Positions 6,137 to 13,382 of a stretch of 13,405 nucleotides of DNA are shown here, piece after piece. The DNA lies in the NCBI GenBank assembly GCA_024236495.1, contig JACKKJ010000018.1, forward strand, positions 1-13,405, given 5' to 3'. The notes beneath the pieces were generated by a model, which saw only the letters and a program-made list of their open reading frames with translations, ran no database searches and was not told the DNA's origin. Within the stretch, counting starts at the first letter, position 1. Every line of letters starts with the position of its first letter. This stretch comes from Paracoccaceae bacterium (lineage in GTDB: Bacteria; Pseudomonadota; Alphaproteobacteria; Rhodobacterales; Rhodobacteraceae). The translations under genes were made by a program, and so were the position numbers.

Positions 6137-6210
6137 TGGAGCGGGTGAAGGGAATCGAACCCTCGTCGTAAGCTTGGGAAGCTTCTGCTCTACCATTGAG
6201 CTACACCCGC
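6137..6210 (-). tRNA. tRNA-Gly (anticodon CCC)
   Basis: On the minus strand the cloverleaf is complete: 7-bp acceptor GCGGGTG/CACCCGC, D arm GCTC/GAGC, anticodon loop TTCCCAA and T arm GAGGG-TTCGATT-CCCTT. The anticodon CCC lies at 6176-6178 and reads GGG glycine codons. The discriminator is U, as expected for bacterial tRNA-Gly, and CCA is encoded (6137-6139). The anticodon stem GAAGC/GCTTA carries a G-A mismatch at its outermost pair (27-43). The gene is 74 nt with CCA. Confidence 0.96.
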
Positions 6211-6220
6211 AGCGTCACGA

Positions 6221-6249
6221 CAGGTAAGCGAGCGGGGCGGCTTCGTCAA
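6221..6249 (-). promoter_or_regulatory. candidate tRNA-Gly promoter
   Basis: On the minus strand TTGACG (6244-6249; 5/6 match) is followed after 17 bases by TACCTG (6221-6226), ten bases before the mature tRNA 5' end. The -35 is strong; the -10 is poor, which is tolerated in high-GC Rhodobacterales promoters. Confidence 0.45.
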
Positions 6250-6290
6250 GCGGGCAAAAGGAACGGCCGAGTGTGTCGGCGGCCGCCTTG

Positions 6291-6332
6291 GCGGCGGAAG
6301 TCTGCAAGCGTCCCGGGATTTGTTTCCGCCGC
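6291..6332. repeat. 9-bp perfect inverted repeat between tRNA-Gly and zwf
   Basis: GCGGCGGAA (6291-6299) and TTCCGCCGC (6324-6332) are exact inverted copies with a 24-base spacer that itself holds the palindrome TCCCGGGA (6311-6318). The genes on both sides point away, so a terminator role is unlikely. It may be a protein-binding site upstream of zwf or a chance GC-rich dyad. Confidence 0.45.
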
Positions 6333-6343
6333 GCGCAGGCAAT

Positions 6344-6351
6344 GCTAGACT
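6344..6351 (+). promoter_or_regulatory. candidate extended -10 of the zwf operon
   Basis: TGC-TAGACT gives an extended -10 (hexamer 6346-6351, 4/6 match). The -35 position 17 bases upstream is only TTTCCG. A start near 6358 would put the palindrome at 6382-6393 about 25 bases into the transcript, a usual roadblock position for a LacI-type repressor. Confidence 0.3.
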
Positions 6352-6381
6352 TGTTGTTGCGTTGCGGGTAATGACCGTGCC

Positions 6382-6393
6382 GTTAGCGCTAAC
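6382..6393. promoter_or_regulatory. perfect palindrome GTTAGCGCTAAC, LacI-family-type operator before zwf
   Basis: The 12-bp sequence is an exact palindrome with a central CG, the shape of operators bound by LacI-family sugar regulators. It ends six bases before the AGGAGG of zwf. The position suggests that one regulator controls the whole zwf-pgl-pgi operon in response to a sugar or sugar phosphate. The regulator itself is not in the window. Confidence 0.65.
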
Positions 6394-6410
6394 AAATCAG
6401 GAGGCGTCGC

Positions 6411-7871
6411 ATGGTCTCGCGTGTCATTCCCGTCGAAAGCTTCGATCTGGTGGTCTTCGGCGGCACCGGCGATCTGGCGCGGCGCAAGATCCTGCCGGGG
6501 CTTTACCGCCGGTTTCTTGCCGGGCAGGTGCCCGACGACGCCCGCATCTTCGGCGCGGCGCGCGCCGAGATGGACGACGCGGGATTTCGTCAGTTCGTGG
6601 CCGAGGCGATCGCCGAATTCGGCGGTTCGGCGAGCCGTGCGGCCGAGGATGTCGCGCGTTTCCTGAACCGGCTCCACTATGTTGCGATCGACGCGAAGGG
6701 TGACAGCGGCTGGGCCGACCTGGCGAAGGCCATGCGCCCCGGCGTCGTGCGGGCCTTCTACTTTTCGGTGGCGCCGGCGCTTTTCGGCGACCTCGCAGAA
6801 CGGCTGCACCGTCACGGCATCGCCTCGCCCGAAAGCCGGATCGTTGTGGAAAAGCCTTTCGGCCGCGACCTGGAAAGCGCGCGGGCGCTGAACGCGACGC
6901 TGGCGGAACATTTCACCGAACACCAGATCTACCGGATCGATCATTACCTGGGCAAGGAAACGGTCCAGAACCTGATGGCGGTGCGCTTCGCCAACATCCT
7001 GTTCGAACCCCTGTGGAACGCGCGCCATGTCGATCATGTGCAGATCACCGTGGCCGAGACGGTAGGCGTCGGCGGGCGCGGATCCTATTACGACAAGTCC
7101 GGCGCGATGCGGGACATGGTGCAAAACCACCTGATGCAGCTTTTGTGCCTGATCGCGATGGAACCGCCCTACCGCTTCGATCCCGACGCGGTGCGCGACG
7201 AGAAGCTGAAGGTCATCCACGCGCTGGAACCGGTGGGGCCCGACGACATCGTGCGCGGCCAGTACCGGGGTGCCGGCAAGGGCACCCGGGGGTCTTACTG
7301 CGATGACGCCGAGAACCCCGAAAGCCGGACCGAAAGCTACATCGCGCTCAGGGTGAACATCGCCAACTGGCGCTGGAAGGGCACGCCCTTCTACCTGCGC
7401 ACCGGCAAGAAGCTTCGCGCGCGCGCCTCGGAAATCGCCATCGTCTTCAAGGAAGTGCCGCATTCGATCTTCGGCGACGAGGAGGGCTGGCGCGAGAACG
7501 TCCTGTCGATCCGGCTGCAGCCGAACGAGGGGATGACGCTTTCCGTCATGATCAAGGAGCCGGGACCAGGGGGCATGCGGCTGACCGAGGTGCCGCTTGA
7601 CATGTCCTTCGCCGAGGCGCTGGGGGAAGACGGGGCGGACATTCCCGATGCCTATGAACGGCTCATCATGGACGTGATCCGCGGCAACCAGACCCTGTTC
7701 ATGCGCGGCGACGAGGTCGAGGCCGCCTGGGCCTGGACCGATCCGATCATCGCCGGCTGGGAAGCGCGCACCGACAAGCCGCGCGGTTACGATCCGGGTT
7801 CCTCAGGGCCCGAGGATGCGCTTATGCTCCTGCATCGCGACGGGCGCAGATGGCGGGAGATACGGGAATGA
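6411..7871 (+). CDS. zwf: glucose-6-phosphate 1-dehydrogenase
   Basis: This 486-residue protein is full length for bacterial G6PDH and oxidises glucose-6-phosphate to 6-phosphogluconolactone with NADP (or NAD), the committed step into the Entner-Doudoroff and oxidative pentose-phosphate routes. The N-terminal nucleotide motif GGTGDLARRK is at 17-26 and VEKPFG at 146-151. The active-site signature RIDHYLGKE is at 175-183, with Asp177, His178 and His240 (MVQNH) at the same numbers as in the Leuconostoc enzyme. AGGAGG (6399-6404) is six bases before the ATG, and a perfect palindrome lies just upstream. Its TGA overlaps the ATG of pgl by four bases (ATGA), making zwf the first gene of a tight three-gene operon. 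Confidence 0.97.
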   Translation: MVSRVIPVESFDLVVFGGTGDLARRKILPGLYRRFLAGQVPDDARIFGAARAEMDDAGFRQFVAEAIAEFGGSASRAAEDVARFLNRLHYVAIDAKGDSGWADLAKAMRPGVVRAFYFSVAPALFGDLAERLHRHGIASPESRIVVEKPFGRDLESARALNATLAEHFTEHQIYRIDHYLGKETVQNLMAVRFANILFEPLWNARHVDHVQITVAETVGVGGRGSYYDKSGAMRDMVQNHLMQLLCLIAMEPPYRFDPDAVRDEKLKVIHALEPVGPDDIVRGQYRGAGKGTRGSYCDDAENPESRTESYIALRVNIANWRWKGTPFYLRTGKKLRARASEIAIVFKEVPHSIFGDEEGWRENVLSIRLQPNEGMTLSVMIKEPGPGGMRLTEVPLDMSFAEALGEDGADIPDAYERLIMDVIRGNQTLFMRGDEVEAAWAWTDPIIAGWEARTDKPRGYDPGSSGPEDALMLLHRDGRRWREIRE

Positions 7872-8539
7872 ATCTGGTCGAATACCCCGACAGCGAACTG
7901 ATGATGTTCAGCCTTGCCGATACGCTGGCCAGCGAACTGTCCTCGGCGCTGCGGTTGCATGAAACCGTGTCCTTCTGCGTCGCGGGCGGCACCACCCCGG
8001 GGCCGGTCTTCGACATCCTGTCGGGGCTGAACCTGGACTGGGACCGGGTCACGGTCTTTCCCAGCGACGAACGCTGGGTGCCGGAGACGAACGAGAGGTC
8101 GAACGCGCGTCTTCTCAAAAGCCGTCTTCTGACCGGGCGGGCGTCCGCCGCGCGGTTCCTGCCGCTTCATGCCGACACGCCCATGCCCGAGGATGCAGTC
8201 GATGCGCTGGCCGCCGCGATCGCGCCCTGCCTGCCGATATCGGTGGCGCTTCTCGGCATGGGGGCCGACATGCACACCGCATCGCTGTTCCCCGGCGCCG
8301 ACCGGCTTGAGGAGGCGCTGGACCCCGACGCGCCGATCCTCGTGCCGATGCGCGCGCCCGGCGCGGGCGAGCCGCGCGTGACGCTGTCGGCGCGGGTCCT
8401 GGAAGACGCGATGTGCACCCATATCCTGATCACCGGCGAGGAGAAGCGCGAGGCGCTGATGCGGGCTCAGACGCTGACGCCGCAAGAGGCGCCGGTGCGC
8501 GCGATCCTCGATGCCGCGACCGTGCACTGGGCGCCCTGA
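7868..8539 (+). CDS. pgl: 6-phosphogluconolactonase
   Basis: The protein has 223 residues, normal for the Pgl/DevB family. It hydrolyses the lactone made by Zwf to 6-phosphogluconate. VAGGTTPGPVF and SDERWVP are the two phosphate-side motifs. The catalytic segment reads GMGADMHTASLFPG, where most homologues have DGH rather than DMH; the histidine that acts as base is kept. I chose the ATG at 7868 because it overlaps the zwf stop as ATGA and has GGGAG (7855-7859) eight bases upstream; an in-frame ATG at 7850 lies before that site. pgi starts 11 bases after its stop. The arrangement ensures that the unstable lactone and its hydrolase are made together. Confidence 0.94.
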   Translation: MNLVEYPDSELMMFSLADTLASELSSALRLHETVSFCVAGGTTPGPVFDILSGLNLDWDRVTVFPSDERWVPETNERSNARLLKSRLLTGRASAARFLPLHADTPMPEDAVDALAAAIAPCLPISVALLGMGADMHTASLFPGADRLEEALDPDAPILVPMRAPGAGEPRVTLSARVLEDAMCTHILITGEEKREALMRAQTLTPQEAPVRAILDAATVHWAP

Positions 8540-8550
8540 AAGGAAAAGAC

Positions 8551-10170
8551 ATGACCCATTGGGATGACCTGCGCCGCCATCAGGCCGGGATTCGCGACCG
8601 CGCGATCCTGTCGCTTTTCGACGATCCCGCCCGCGCCAGCGGGTTCGCCGCCGAGACGGACGGGATGCTTCTTGACTATTCGAAGACGAATATCGACGCG
8701 AAGGCGCGCGATCTTCTGATCGCGCTGGCCAAGGGCGCGGGCGTCGCGGAGCGGCGCGCGGCAATGTTTTCCGGCGCGAAGATCAACGAGACCGAGGGGC
8801 GCGCGGTCCTGCATACCGCGCTTCGCAACCTCGACACGCCGGTCATCGTCGATGGCCGGGACGTGCTGCCCGAGGTGCGCGCGACGCTGGCGCGGATGGA
8901 GGCCTTCGCGCGCGACCTGCGCGAGGGGCGGCTGCGGGGGCAGGGCGGCGCGATCACCGATGTCGTCAACATCGGCATCGGCGGGTCCGACCTTGGCCCG
9001 GCGATGGCCTGCCTTGCACTTTCCCCCTATGCCGACGGGCCGCGCACGCATTTCGTGTCGAACGTGGACGGGGCGCAGGTGCACGACGTGCTGGCGGGGC
9101 TGAACCCGGAAACCACGCTGGCGATCGTGGCGTCGAAGACCTTCACGACCATCGAGACGATGACCAATGCCGAAACGGTGCGGAAGTGGATGGGCGAAAC
9201 CGTTCGCACCCCGACGGCACAGTTCGCGGCGGTGTCCAGCGCGCTCGACAAGACCGAAGGCTATGGCATCCCGGCAACCCGCGTCTTCGGCTTCGAGGAT
9301 TGGGTCGGCGGGCGCTATTCGATGTGGGGGCCGGTCGGTCTTGCGCTGATGATCGCCATCGGGCCCGAGCGGTTTCGCGATTTCCTGCGGGGCGGCGCGG
9401 CGATGGACCGCCACTTCCGCGACGCGCCACTGGCCGAAAACCTGCCGGTGATGCTTGCGCTGGTGGGCATCTGGCACAACCAGATCTGCGGCTTTGCCAC
9501 CCGCGCGGTCCTGCCCTACGACCAGCGGTTGTCGCGCCTTCCGGCCTATCTCCAGCAGCTTGAAATGGAAAGCAACGGCAAGCGCGTGGCGATGGACGGA
9601 CGCGACCTGACCGAACAGTCCGGCCCCGTCGTCTGGGGCGAACCCGGCACCAACGGGCAGCATGCCTTCTACCAGCTGATCCACCAGGGCACGCGGGTGA
9701 TCCCGTGCGAATTCCTGCTGGCGGTGACGGGGCACGAACCCGAACTGGCGCACCAGCACCGGCTTCTGGCGGCGAACTGCCTGGCGCAGTCCGAGGCGCT
9801 CATGCGCGGGCGGTCGCTGGACGAGGCGCGGGCGATCATGGCCGCGAAGGGGCTTACGGGGGCGGAGCTTGACCGCCAGGCGCGACACCGCGTCTTTCCG
9901 GGCAACCGGCCCTCGACCACGCTGGTCTATCCCCGGCTTGATCCCTTCGTCCTTGGCCAGATCATCGCGCTTTACGAACACCGGGTCTTCGTAGAGGGGG
10001 TGATCCTTGGCATCAACTCCTTCGACCAGTGGGGGGTCGAGCTTGGCAAGGAACTGGCGCTGGCGCTGGAACCGGTGCTGAAGGGGGAAAGCGACGGGGC
10101 GGGCAAGGACGCATCGACCCTGCGGCTGGTGCGAAGGTTGCGCGGCGAGGATGGCGCGTCGGGGCGCTAG
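8551..10170 (+). CDS. pgi: glucose-6-phosphate isomerase
   Basis: The protein has 539 residues, close to E. coli Pgi (549), and interconverts glucose-6-phosphate and fructose-6-phosphate. Both PGI signatures are present: DWVGGRYSMWG (250-260) and GINSFDQWGVELGK (487-500). VNIGIGGSDLGP (139-150) and SKTFTTIET (195-203) bind the phosphate. By comparison with the rabbit enzyme, Arg255, Glu340 (MESNGK), His371 (GQHAF) and Lys500 are the catalytic set. AAAGGAAAAG precedes the ATG, 11 bases after pgl. In an Entner-Doudoroff organism Pgi often returns fructose-6-phosphate, made by gluconeogenesis, to Zwf, which fits its place in this operon. Its TAG stop shares bases with the stop of the convergent glk gene, so no intergenic terminator exists here. 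Confidence 0.97.
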   Translation: MTHWDDLRRHQAGIRDRAILSLFDDPARASGFAAETDGMLLDYSKTNIDAKARDLLIALAKGAGVAERRAAMFSGAKINETEGRAVLHTALRNLDTPVIVDGRDVLPEVRATLARMEAFARDLREGRLRGQGGAITDVVNIGIGGSDLGPAMACLALSPYADGPRTHFVSNVDGAQVHDVLAGLNPETTLAIVASKTFTTIETMTNAETVRKWMGETVRTPTAQFAAVSSALDKTEGYGIPATRVFGFEDWVGGRYSMWGPVGLALMIAIGPERFRDFLRGGAAMDRHFRDAPLAENLPVMLALVGIWHNQICGFATRAVLPYDQRLSRLPAYLQQLEMESNGKRVAMDGRDLTEQSGPVVWGEPGTNGQHAFYQLIHQGTRVIPCEFLLAVTGHEPELAHQHRLLAANCLAQSEALMRGRSLDEARAIMAAKGLTGAELDRQARHRVFPGNRPSTTLVYPRLDPFVLGQIIALYEHRVFVEGVILGINSFDQWGVELGKELALALEPVLKGESDGAGKDASTLRLVRRLRGEDGASGR

Positions 10171-11132
10171 CCCCCGCGCGCCATCAGCTGCGCCAGATGT
10201 TCGGCGCAACCGGTCAGCGCGGCATAGTCGTCCTCGACCACGCTGACCGAAAAGCGGGTCATGAAGTCCGAAAACCGGCCCTTGTCGCAAAAGGCCCCGG
10301 CAAAGCCGAAATCGTCCAGGTAGGGCGCGAAGGCGCGCGACACGCCGCCGATCAGGTAGATGCCGCCAAAGGGCAGGAAGGTCAGCGCGAGGTTTCCCGC
10401 GACCATCCCGAGCATCCGCACGAAGGCCCGTCCCGTGGCAACCGCCAGCGCATCGCCCGTGGCGATCCCGGCCATGATCTCGGCGGCACTGCGGGCCGCG
10501 GGCGTGCCCGCCTCGGCCGCGACCCAGGCGAAGGTCTGTTCCAGTCCGCGGCCCGACAGCACCTCCTCGACCCCGGCGAAGCCGTGCCGCGCGCCGACAT
10601 GGGCGGCCAGCCGCAGGTCGGCCCGGGTCATGACCGGAAGACCGACATGGCCGCTTTCCGAGGCCGCGACCAGCCGCCCGGTCGCGGTGTCATGGACCGG
10701 CGCGGCGTTGAAGCCGGTGCCGACGCCGATGACAAGCTGCGCCTGTCCCGCCGCGTCCTCGCCCCGCAGGACGGGGCTGAGCGCCCCGGGCGCAAGATGG
10801 CCAAGGGCATGGCCCTGGGCCTGAAGATCGTTGAGGATCGCGACGGTGGGCGCACCGGTGGCGCCCGCGACGCCCTGCCGCGTGATGACCCAGGCAAGGT
10901 TCGTCATCTCGGCGCGGCCATCCTCGACCGGGCCGGCGGCGGCGACGCAGGCCCCGGCGCAGCGCGCAACGCCCAGGTCCGCCAGGTAATCGGTCAGGAT
11001 CGGTTCCAGCCCCGGCCGCCCGGCGTTCGGATAGCGGCGGATCGATGCGTGATCGACGCCGCCCGCGCGTGCCAGTGCGACGCGGGTATTCGTGCCGCCG
11101 ACATCGGCGAGGATCAGGGGGGCGGTCGTCAT
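10167..11132 (-). CDS. glk: glucokinase
   Basis: The protein has 321 residues, the length of E. coli Glk, and phosphorylates glucose with ATP to glucose-6-phosphate, which feeds Zwf. The phosphate-1 loop is LADVGGTNTRVAL (8-20). The catalytic Asp102 is in LNDLQAQG. GVGTGFNAAPV (137-145) is the second ATP loop, and Glu159 and His162 in SESGHVG are sugar ligands. The ROK signature with its zinc cysteines is absent, so this is the Glk rather than the ROK type. The start at 11132 (MTTAPLILADVGG) agrees with the family; only a weak GGGAAC lies upstream, and an in-frame Met 8 codons earlier is less likely. It is convergent with pgi and overlaps it by four bases. It has its own dyad-covered promoter region rather than belonging to the ABC gene's transcript. 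Confidence 0.95.
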   Translation of the reverse strand: MTTAPLILADVGGTNTRVALARAGGVDHASIRRYPNAGRPGLEPILTDYLADLGVARCAGACVAAAGPVEDGRAEMTNLAWVITRQGVAGATGAPTVAILNDLQAQGHALGHLAPGALSPVLRGEDAAGQAQLVIGVGTGFNAAPVHDTATGRLVAASESGHVGLPVMTRADLRLAAHVGARHGFAGVEEVLSGRGLEQTFAWVAAEAGTPAARSAAEIMAGIATGDALAVATGRAFVRMLGMVAGNLALTFLPFGGIYLIGGVSRAFAPYLDDFGFAGAFCDKGRFSDFMTRFSVSVVEDDYAALTGCAEHLAQLMARGG

Positions 11133-11149
11133 CGGCGTTCCCGTGCCAG

Positions 11150-11167
11150 CACGCATCAGATTGCGTG
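11150..11167. promoter_or_regulatory. inverted repeat CACGCA-N6-TGCGTG before glk
   Basis: Perfect 6-bp arms (11150-11155 and 11162-11167) with a 6-base spacer lie 18 bases upstream of the glk start. The right arm overlaps the candidate -10. The geometry suits a dimeric regulator and differs from the palindrome at zwf, so the two would have different regulators. Confidence 0.4.
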
Positions 11168-11194
11168 ATAGGACGCCCTGGGGGTGTGCCGCAA
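11165..11194 (-). promoter_or_regulatory. candidate glk promoter
   Basis: On the minus strand TTGCGG (11189-11194) and TATCAC (11165-11170; 4/6 match) are 18 bases apart. A start near 11158 would give a leader of about 25 bases. This is a weak match. Confidence 0.3.
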
Positions 11195-11259
11195 GCACTC
11201 AGGCCGCAAACCGCGGAACAAGATGCCATTTGACCGACACGCCGACCCCGGCGATGCCA

Positions 11260-11288
11260 CCAGCCCCGGGCCCCGGGCCCGGGGTTGG
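11260..11288 (-). terminator. strong GC hairpin downstream of the ABC ATPase gene
   Basis: CCAGCCCCGGG (11260-11270) pairs with CCCGGGGTTGG (11278-11288) through 11 bp, with one G-T pair, around a 7-base loop CCCCGGG. An alternative fold uses the exact palindrome at 11271-11284. It starts ten bases after the ABC stop and separates that gene from glk. No T tract follows on the minus strand. Confidence 0.6.
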
Positions 11289-11297
11289 GGCCGCCCG

Positions 11298-13382
11298 CTA
11301 TTCGGCGACGATCTTGATGACCGGCTCCATCGCGGCGAACTGTTCGGCCGACAGGTGGCACTTGATCTGGTGTCCGCCCGCCAGTGTCTGCACCGGCGGC
11401 ACCTCCCGGTCGCACAGCCCGCCCGGAACCTGCGATTTCCAGCGGCAGCGGGTCTGGAACGGACAGCCCGGTGGCGGGTTCATGGCCGACGGAATGTCGC
11501 CTTCCAGAACGATGTGCTTCTTCTGGACATGGGTGTCGGCGATCGGGACTGCGGACAGAAGCGCCTCGGTATAGGGGTGGTAGGGGGGCGCGAAGACCTG
11601 GTCGGTGCTGCCCAGTTCGACGACATGGCCCAGGTACATGACCATCACCCGGTCCGACAGGTAGCGCACGATCGACAGGTCGTGGCTGATGAAAAGAAGC
11701 GTCGTTCGGTTCTGCCGCTGGATCTCCATCAAGAGGTCGGTCACCGCCGCCTGAACGGACACGTCGAGTGCCGATACCGGTTCGTCCGCCACCACGATCT
11801 TGGCGCCCCCGGCGAAGGCGCGGGCGATGCCCACGCGCTGTTTTTGCCCGCCCGACAACTGACGCGGCATCCGGTCGGCGAAGGCGCGGGGAAGCTTCAC
11901 GAGATCCAGAAGCTCAAGCATCCGGGTGCGCCGGTCCGCGTCGTTTTCGCCGATGCCGAAGATTTCCAGCGCGCGGATGATCTGGCGCCCCACCGTCATC
12001 GAGGGGTTGAGCGTGTCGAACGGGTTCTGGAACACCATCTGGACGCCCGACACCGTGTCTGTCGACCGGTTTTCAATCGGTGTCGCCTGAATTTCGTTGT
12101 CGTAAAGCATGATCTTGCCGGAGGTCGCGGTCTCCAGCCCCATCAGCACCTTGGCGAAAGTGGACTTGCCGCAACCGGATTCGCCGACGATGGCCAGGGT
12201 TTCACCGGCGCGGGCCTCGAAACTCAGGGTTTCGTTGGCCTTCACCACCCGCTTGTCTCCGCCGCCGAAGAGGCTTGACGCAGACACCTCGTAGTATTTG
12301 CGCAGATCCTCCATCTTCAGGACGACCTCGCCCGGTTCGGACTTTTCGTGCGTGCGGGTGGCGACAGGCTTGGCGGCCCAGTCGATTTCATCGACGCGCA
12401 GGCAACGTGTGTCGTGGCGGTCGTCTCCGGCCACCGGAACCATGGGAACATCGCCGCCGTTGCACTGCCCGTCCACGAAGTAGTTGCAGCGCGGACCGAA
12501 GTTGCAGCCCCGCGGACGTTCGTGGGGTAGGGGGAAGTTCCCCGGAATGGCGATCAGCGGGCGCGCGTTCTTGTCGGCGCCCGGCAGCGGGATCGACCGG
12601 AACAGCGCCTGCGTATAGGGGTGCTGCATCTTGTTGAAGACATCGACGATGGCCCCGGTCTCGACCGCCTCGCCGGAATACATCACGCAAAGCCGGTCGC
12701 AGACCTCCAGCACGAGGCCGAGGTTGTGGCTGATGAACAGCATCGAGGTGCCGTATTTCTTGCCAAGATCCTTGACCAGATCGACCACCGCCGCCTCGAC
12801 CGTCACATCGAGCGCCGTCGTCGGTTCGTCGAGGATGAGAAGCGCGGGCTTCGACATCAGCGCCATGGCGATGACGATGCGCTGCTGCTGCCCGCCGGAC
12901 AACTGGTGCGGGAAGGAGCGCATGATCCGTTCCGGGTCGGGCAGGCGCACGTCGGTCACGACCTCGAGCGCGCGCTTGTAGGCTTCTTCCTTGCCGACGC
13001 CCTCGTGGATCATCGGCACTTCCATCAGTTGCTGGCCGATGCGCATGGCGGGGTTCAGCGAGGCCATCGGTTCCTGATAGATCATCGCGATCTCGGAGCC
13101 GCGGATGTCGCGCAGTTCCTCTTCGGTCATGGTCGTCAGGTCGCGGCCCTTGAACTTGATCGATCCCCCGACGATGCGGCCGTTCTTGCCAAGATCGCGC
13201 ATGACCGCCAGCGCCACGGTGGACTTGCCGCAGCCGGATTCGCCCACCAGTCCCATCGCCTCGCCGGGCTGGACCACGCAGGAGAAATCCATCACCGCGG
13301 GGATTTCCCGAAGCCGGGTGAAGAAGCTGATCGAAAGGTTCTCGATCTCGAGGATCGGGCCATCGTAGTCCCATTTGGTCAT
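11298..13382 (-). CDS. fused two-domain ABC transporter ATPase, dipeptide/oligopeptide (DppD-DppF) type
   Basis: The 694-residue protein carries two complete nucleotide-binding domains that would power a peptide, nickel or glutathione-type importer from the cytoplasmic face. Domain 1 has Walker A GESGCGKST (47-55), Q-loop YQEP, signature LSGGQQQR (161-168), Walker B LLILDEP (181-187) and His219. Domain 2 has GESGCGKST (400-408), FQNP, LSGGQKQR (509-516), VVADEP (530-535) and His567. Each domain is followed by the Opp/Dpp C-terminal extension with four cysteines: 293, 299, 307 and 327 after the first, and 640, 646, 657 and 675 after the second. Both sites look active. GGGAGA precedes the ATG at 13382. 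The permease and binding-protein genes expected beside it must lie past the right edge. The substrate cannot be read from the ATPase. Confidence 0.94.
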   Translation of the reverse strand: MTKWDYDGPILEIENLSISFFTRLREIPAVMDFSCVVQPGEAMGLVGESGCGKSTVALAVMRDLGKNGRIVGGSIKFKGRDLTTMTEEELRDIRGSEIAMIYQEPMASLNPAMRIGQQLMEVPMIHEGVGKEEAYKRALEVVTDVRLPDPERIMRSFPHQLSGGQQQRIVIAMALMSKPALLILDEPTTALDVTVEAAVVDLVKDLGKKYGTSMLFISHNLGLVLEVCDRLCVMYSGEAVETGAIVDVFNKMQHPYTQALFRSIPLPGADKNARPLIAIPGNFPLPHERPRGCNFGPRCNYFVDGQCNGGDVPMVPVAGDDRHDTRCLRVDEIDWAAKPVATRTHEKSEPGEVVLKMEDLRKYYEVSASSLFGGGDKRVVKANETLSFEARAGETLAIVGESGCGKSTFAKVLMGLETATSGKIMLYDNEIQATPIENRSTDTVSGVQMVFQNPFDTLNPSMTVGRQIIRALEIFGIGENDADRRTRMLELLDLVKLPRAFADRMPRQLSGGQKQRVGIARAFAGGAKIVVADEPVSALDVSVQAAVTDLLMEIQRQNRTTLLFISHDLSIVRYLSDRVMVMYLGHVVELGSTDQVFAPPYHPYTEALLSAVPIADTHVQKKHIVLEGDIPSAMNPPPGCPFQTRCRWKSQVPGGLCDREVPPVQTLAGGHQIKCHLSAEQFAAMEPVIKIVAE

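Noticed and set aside
6062..6196. N-terminal extension of the RidA frame
   Set aside because: It would run through the tRNA-Gly gene; the start at 6061 has a good ribosome site and the family length.
8467..10290. A 607-codon open frame opposite pgi
   Set aside because: It is a shadow of pgi: rich in Arg/His/Gln and without any domain pattern.
10167..11132. Glucokinase of the ROK type
   Set aside because: The ROK zinc-cysteine signature is absent, and the motifs match the E. coli Glk type.
10029..11168. A 379-codon plus-strand frame opposite glk
   Set aside because: It is antisense to a clear glucokinase and has low-complexity Gly/Arg/Asp composition.
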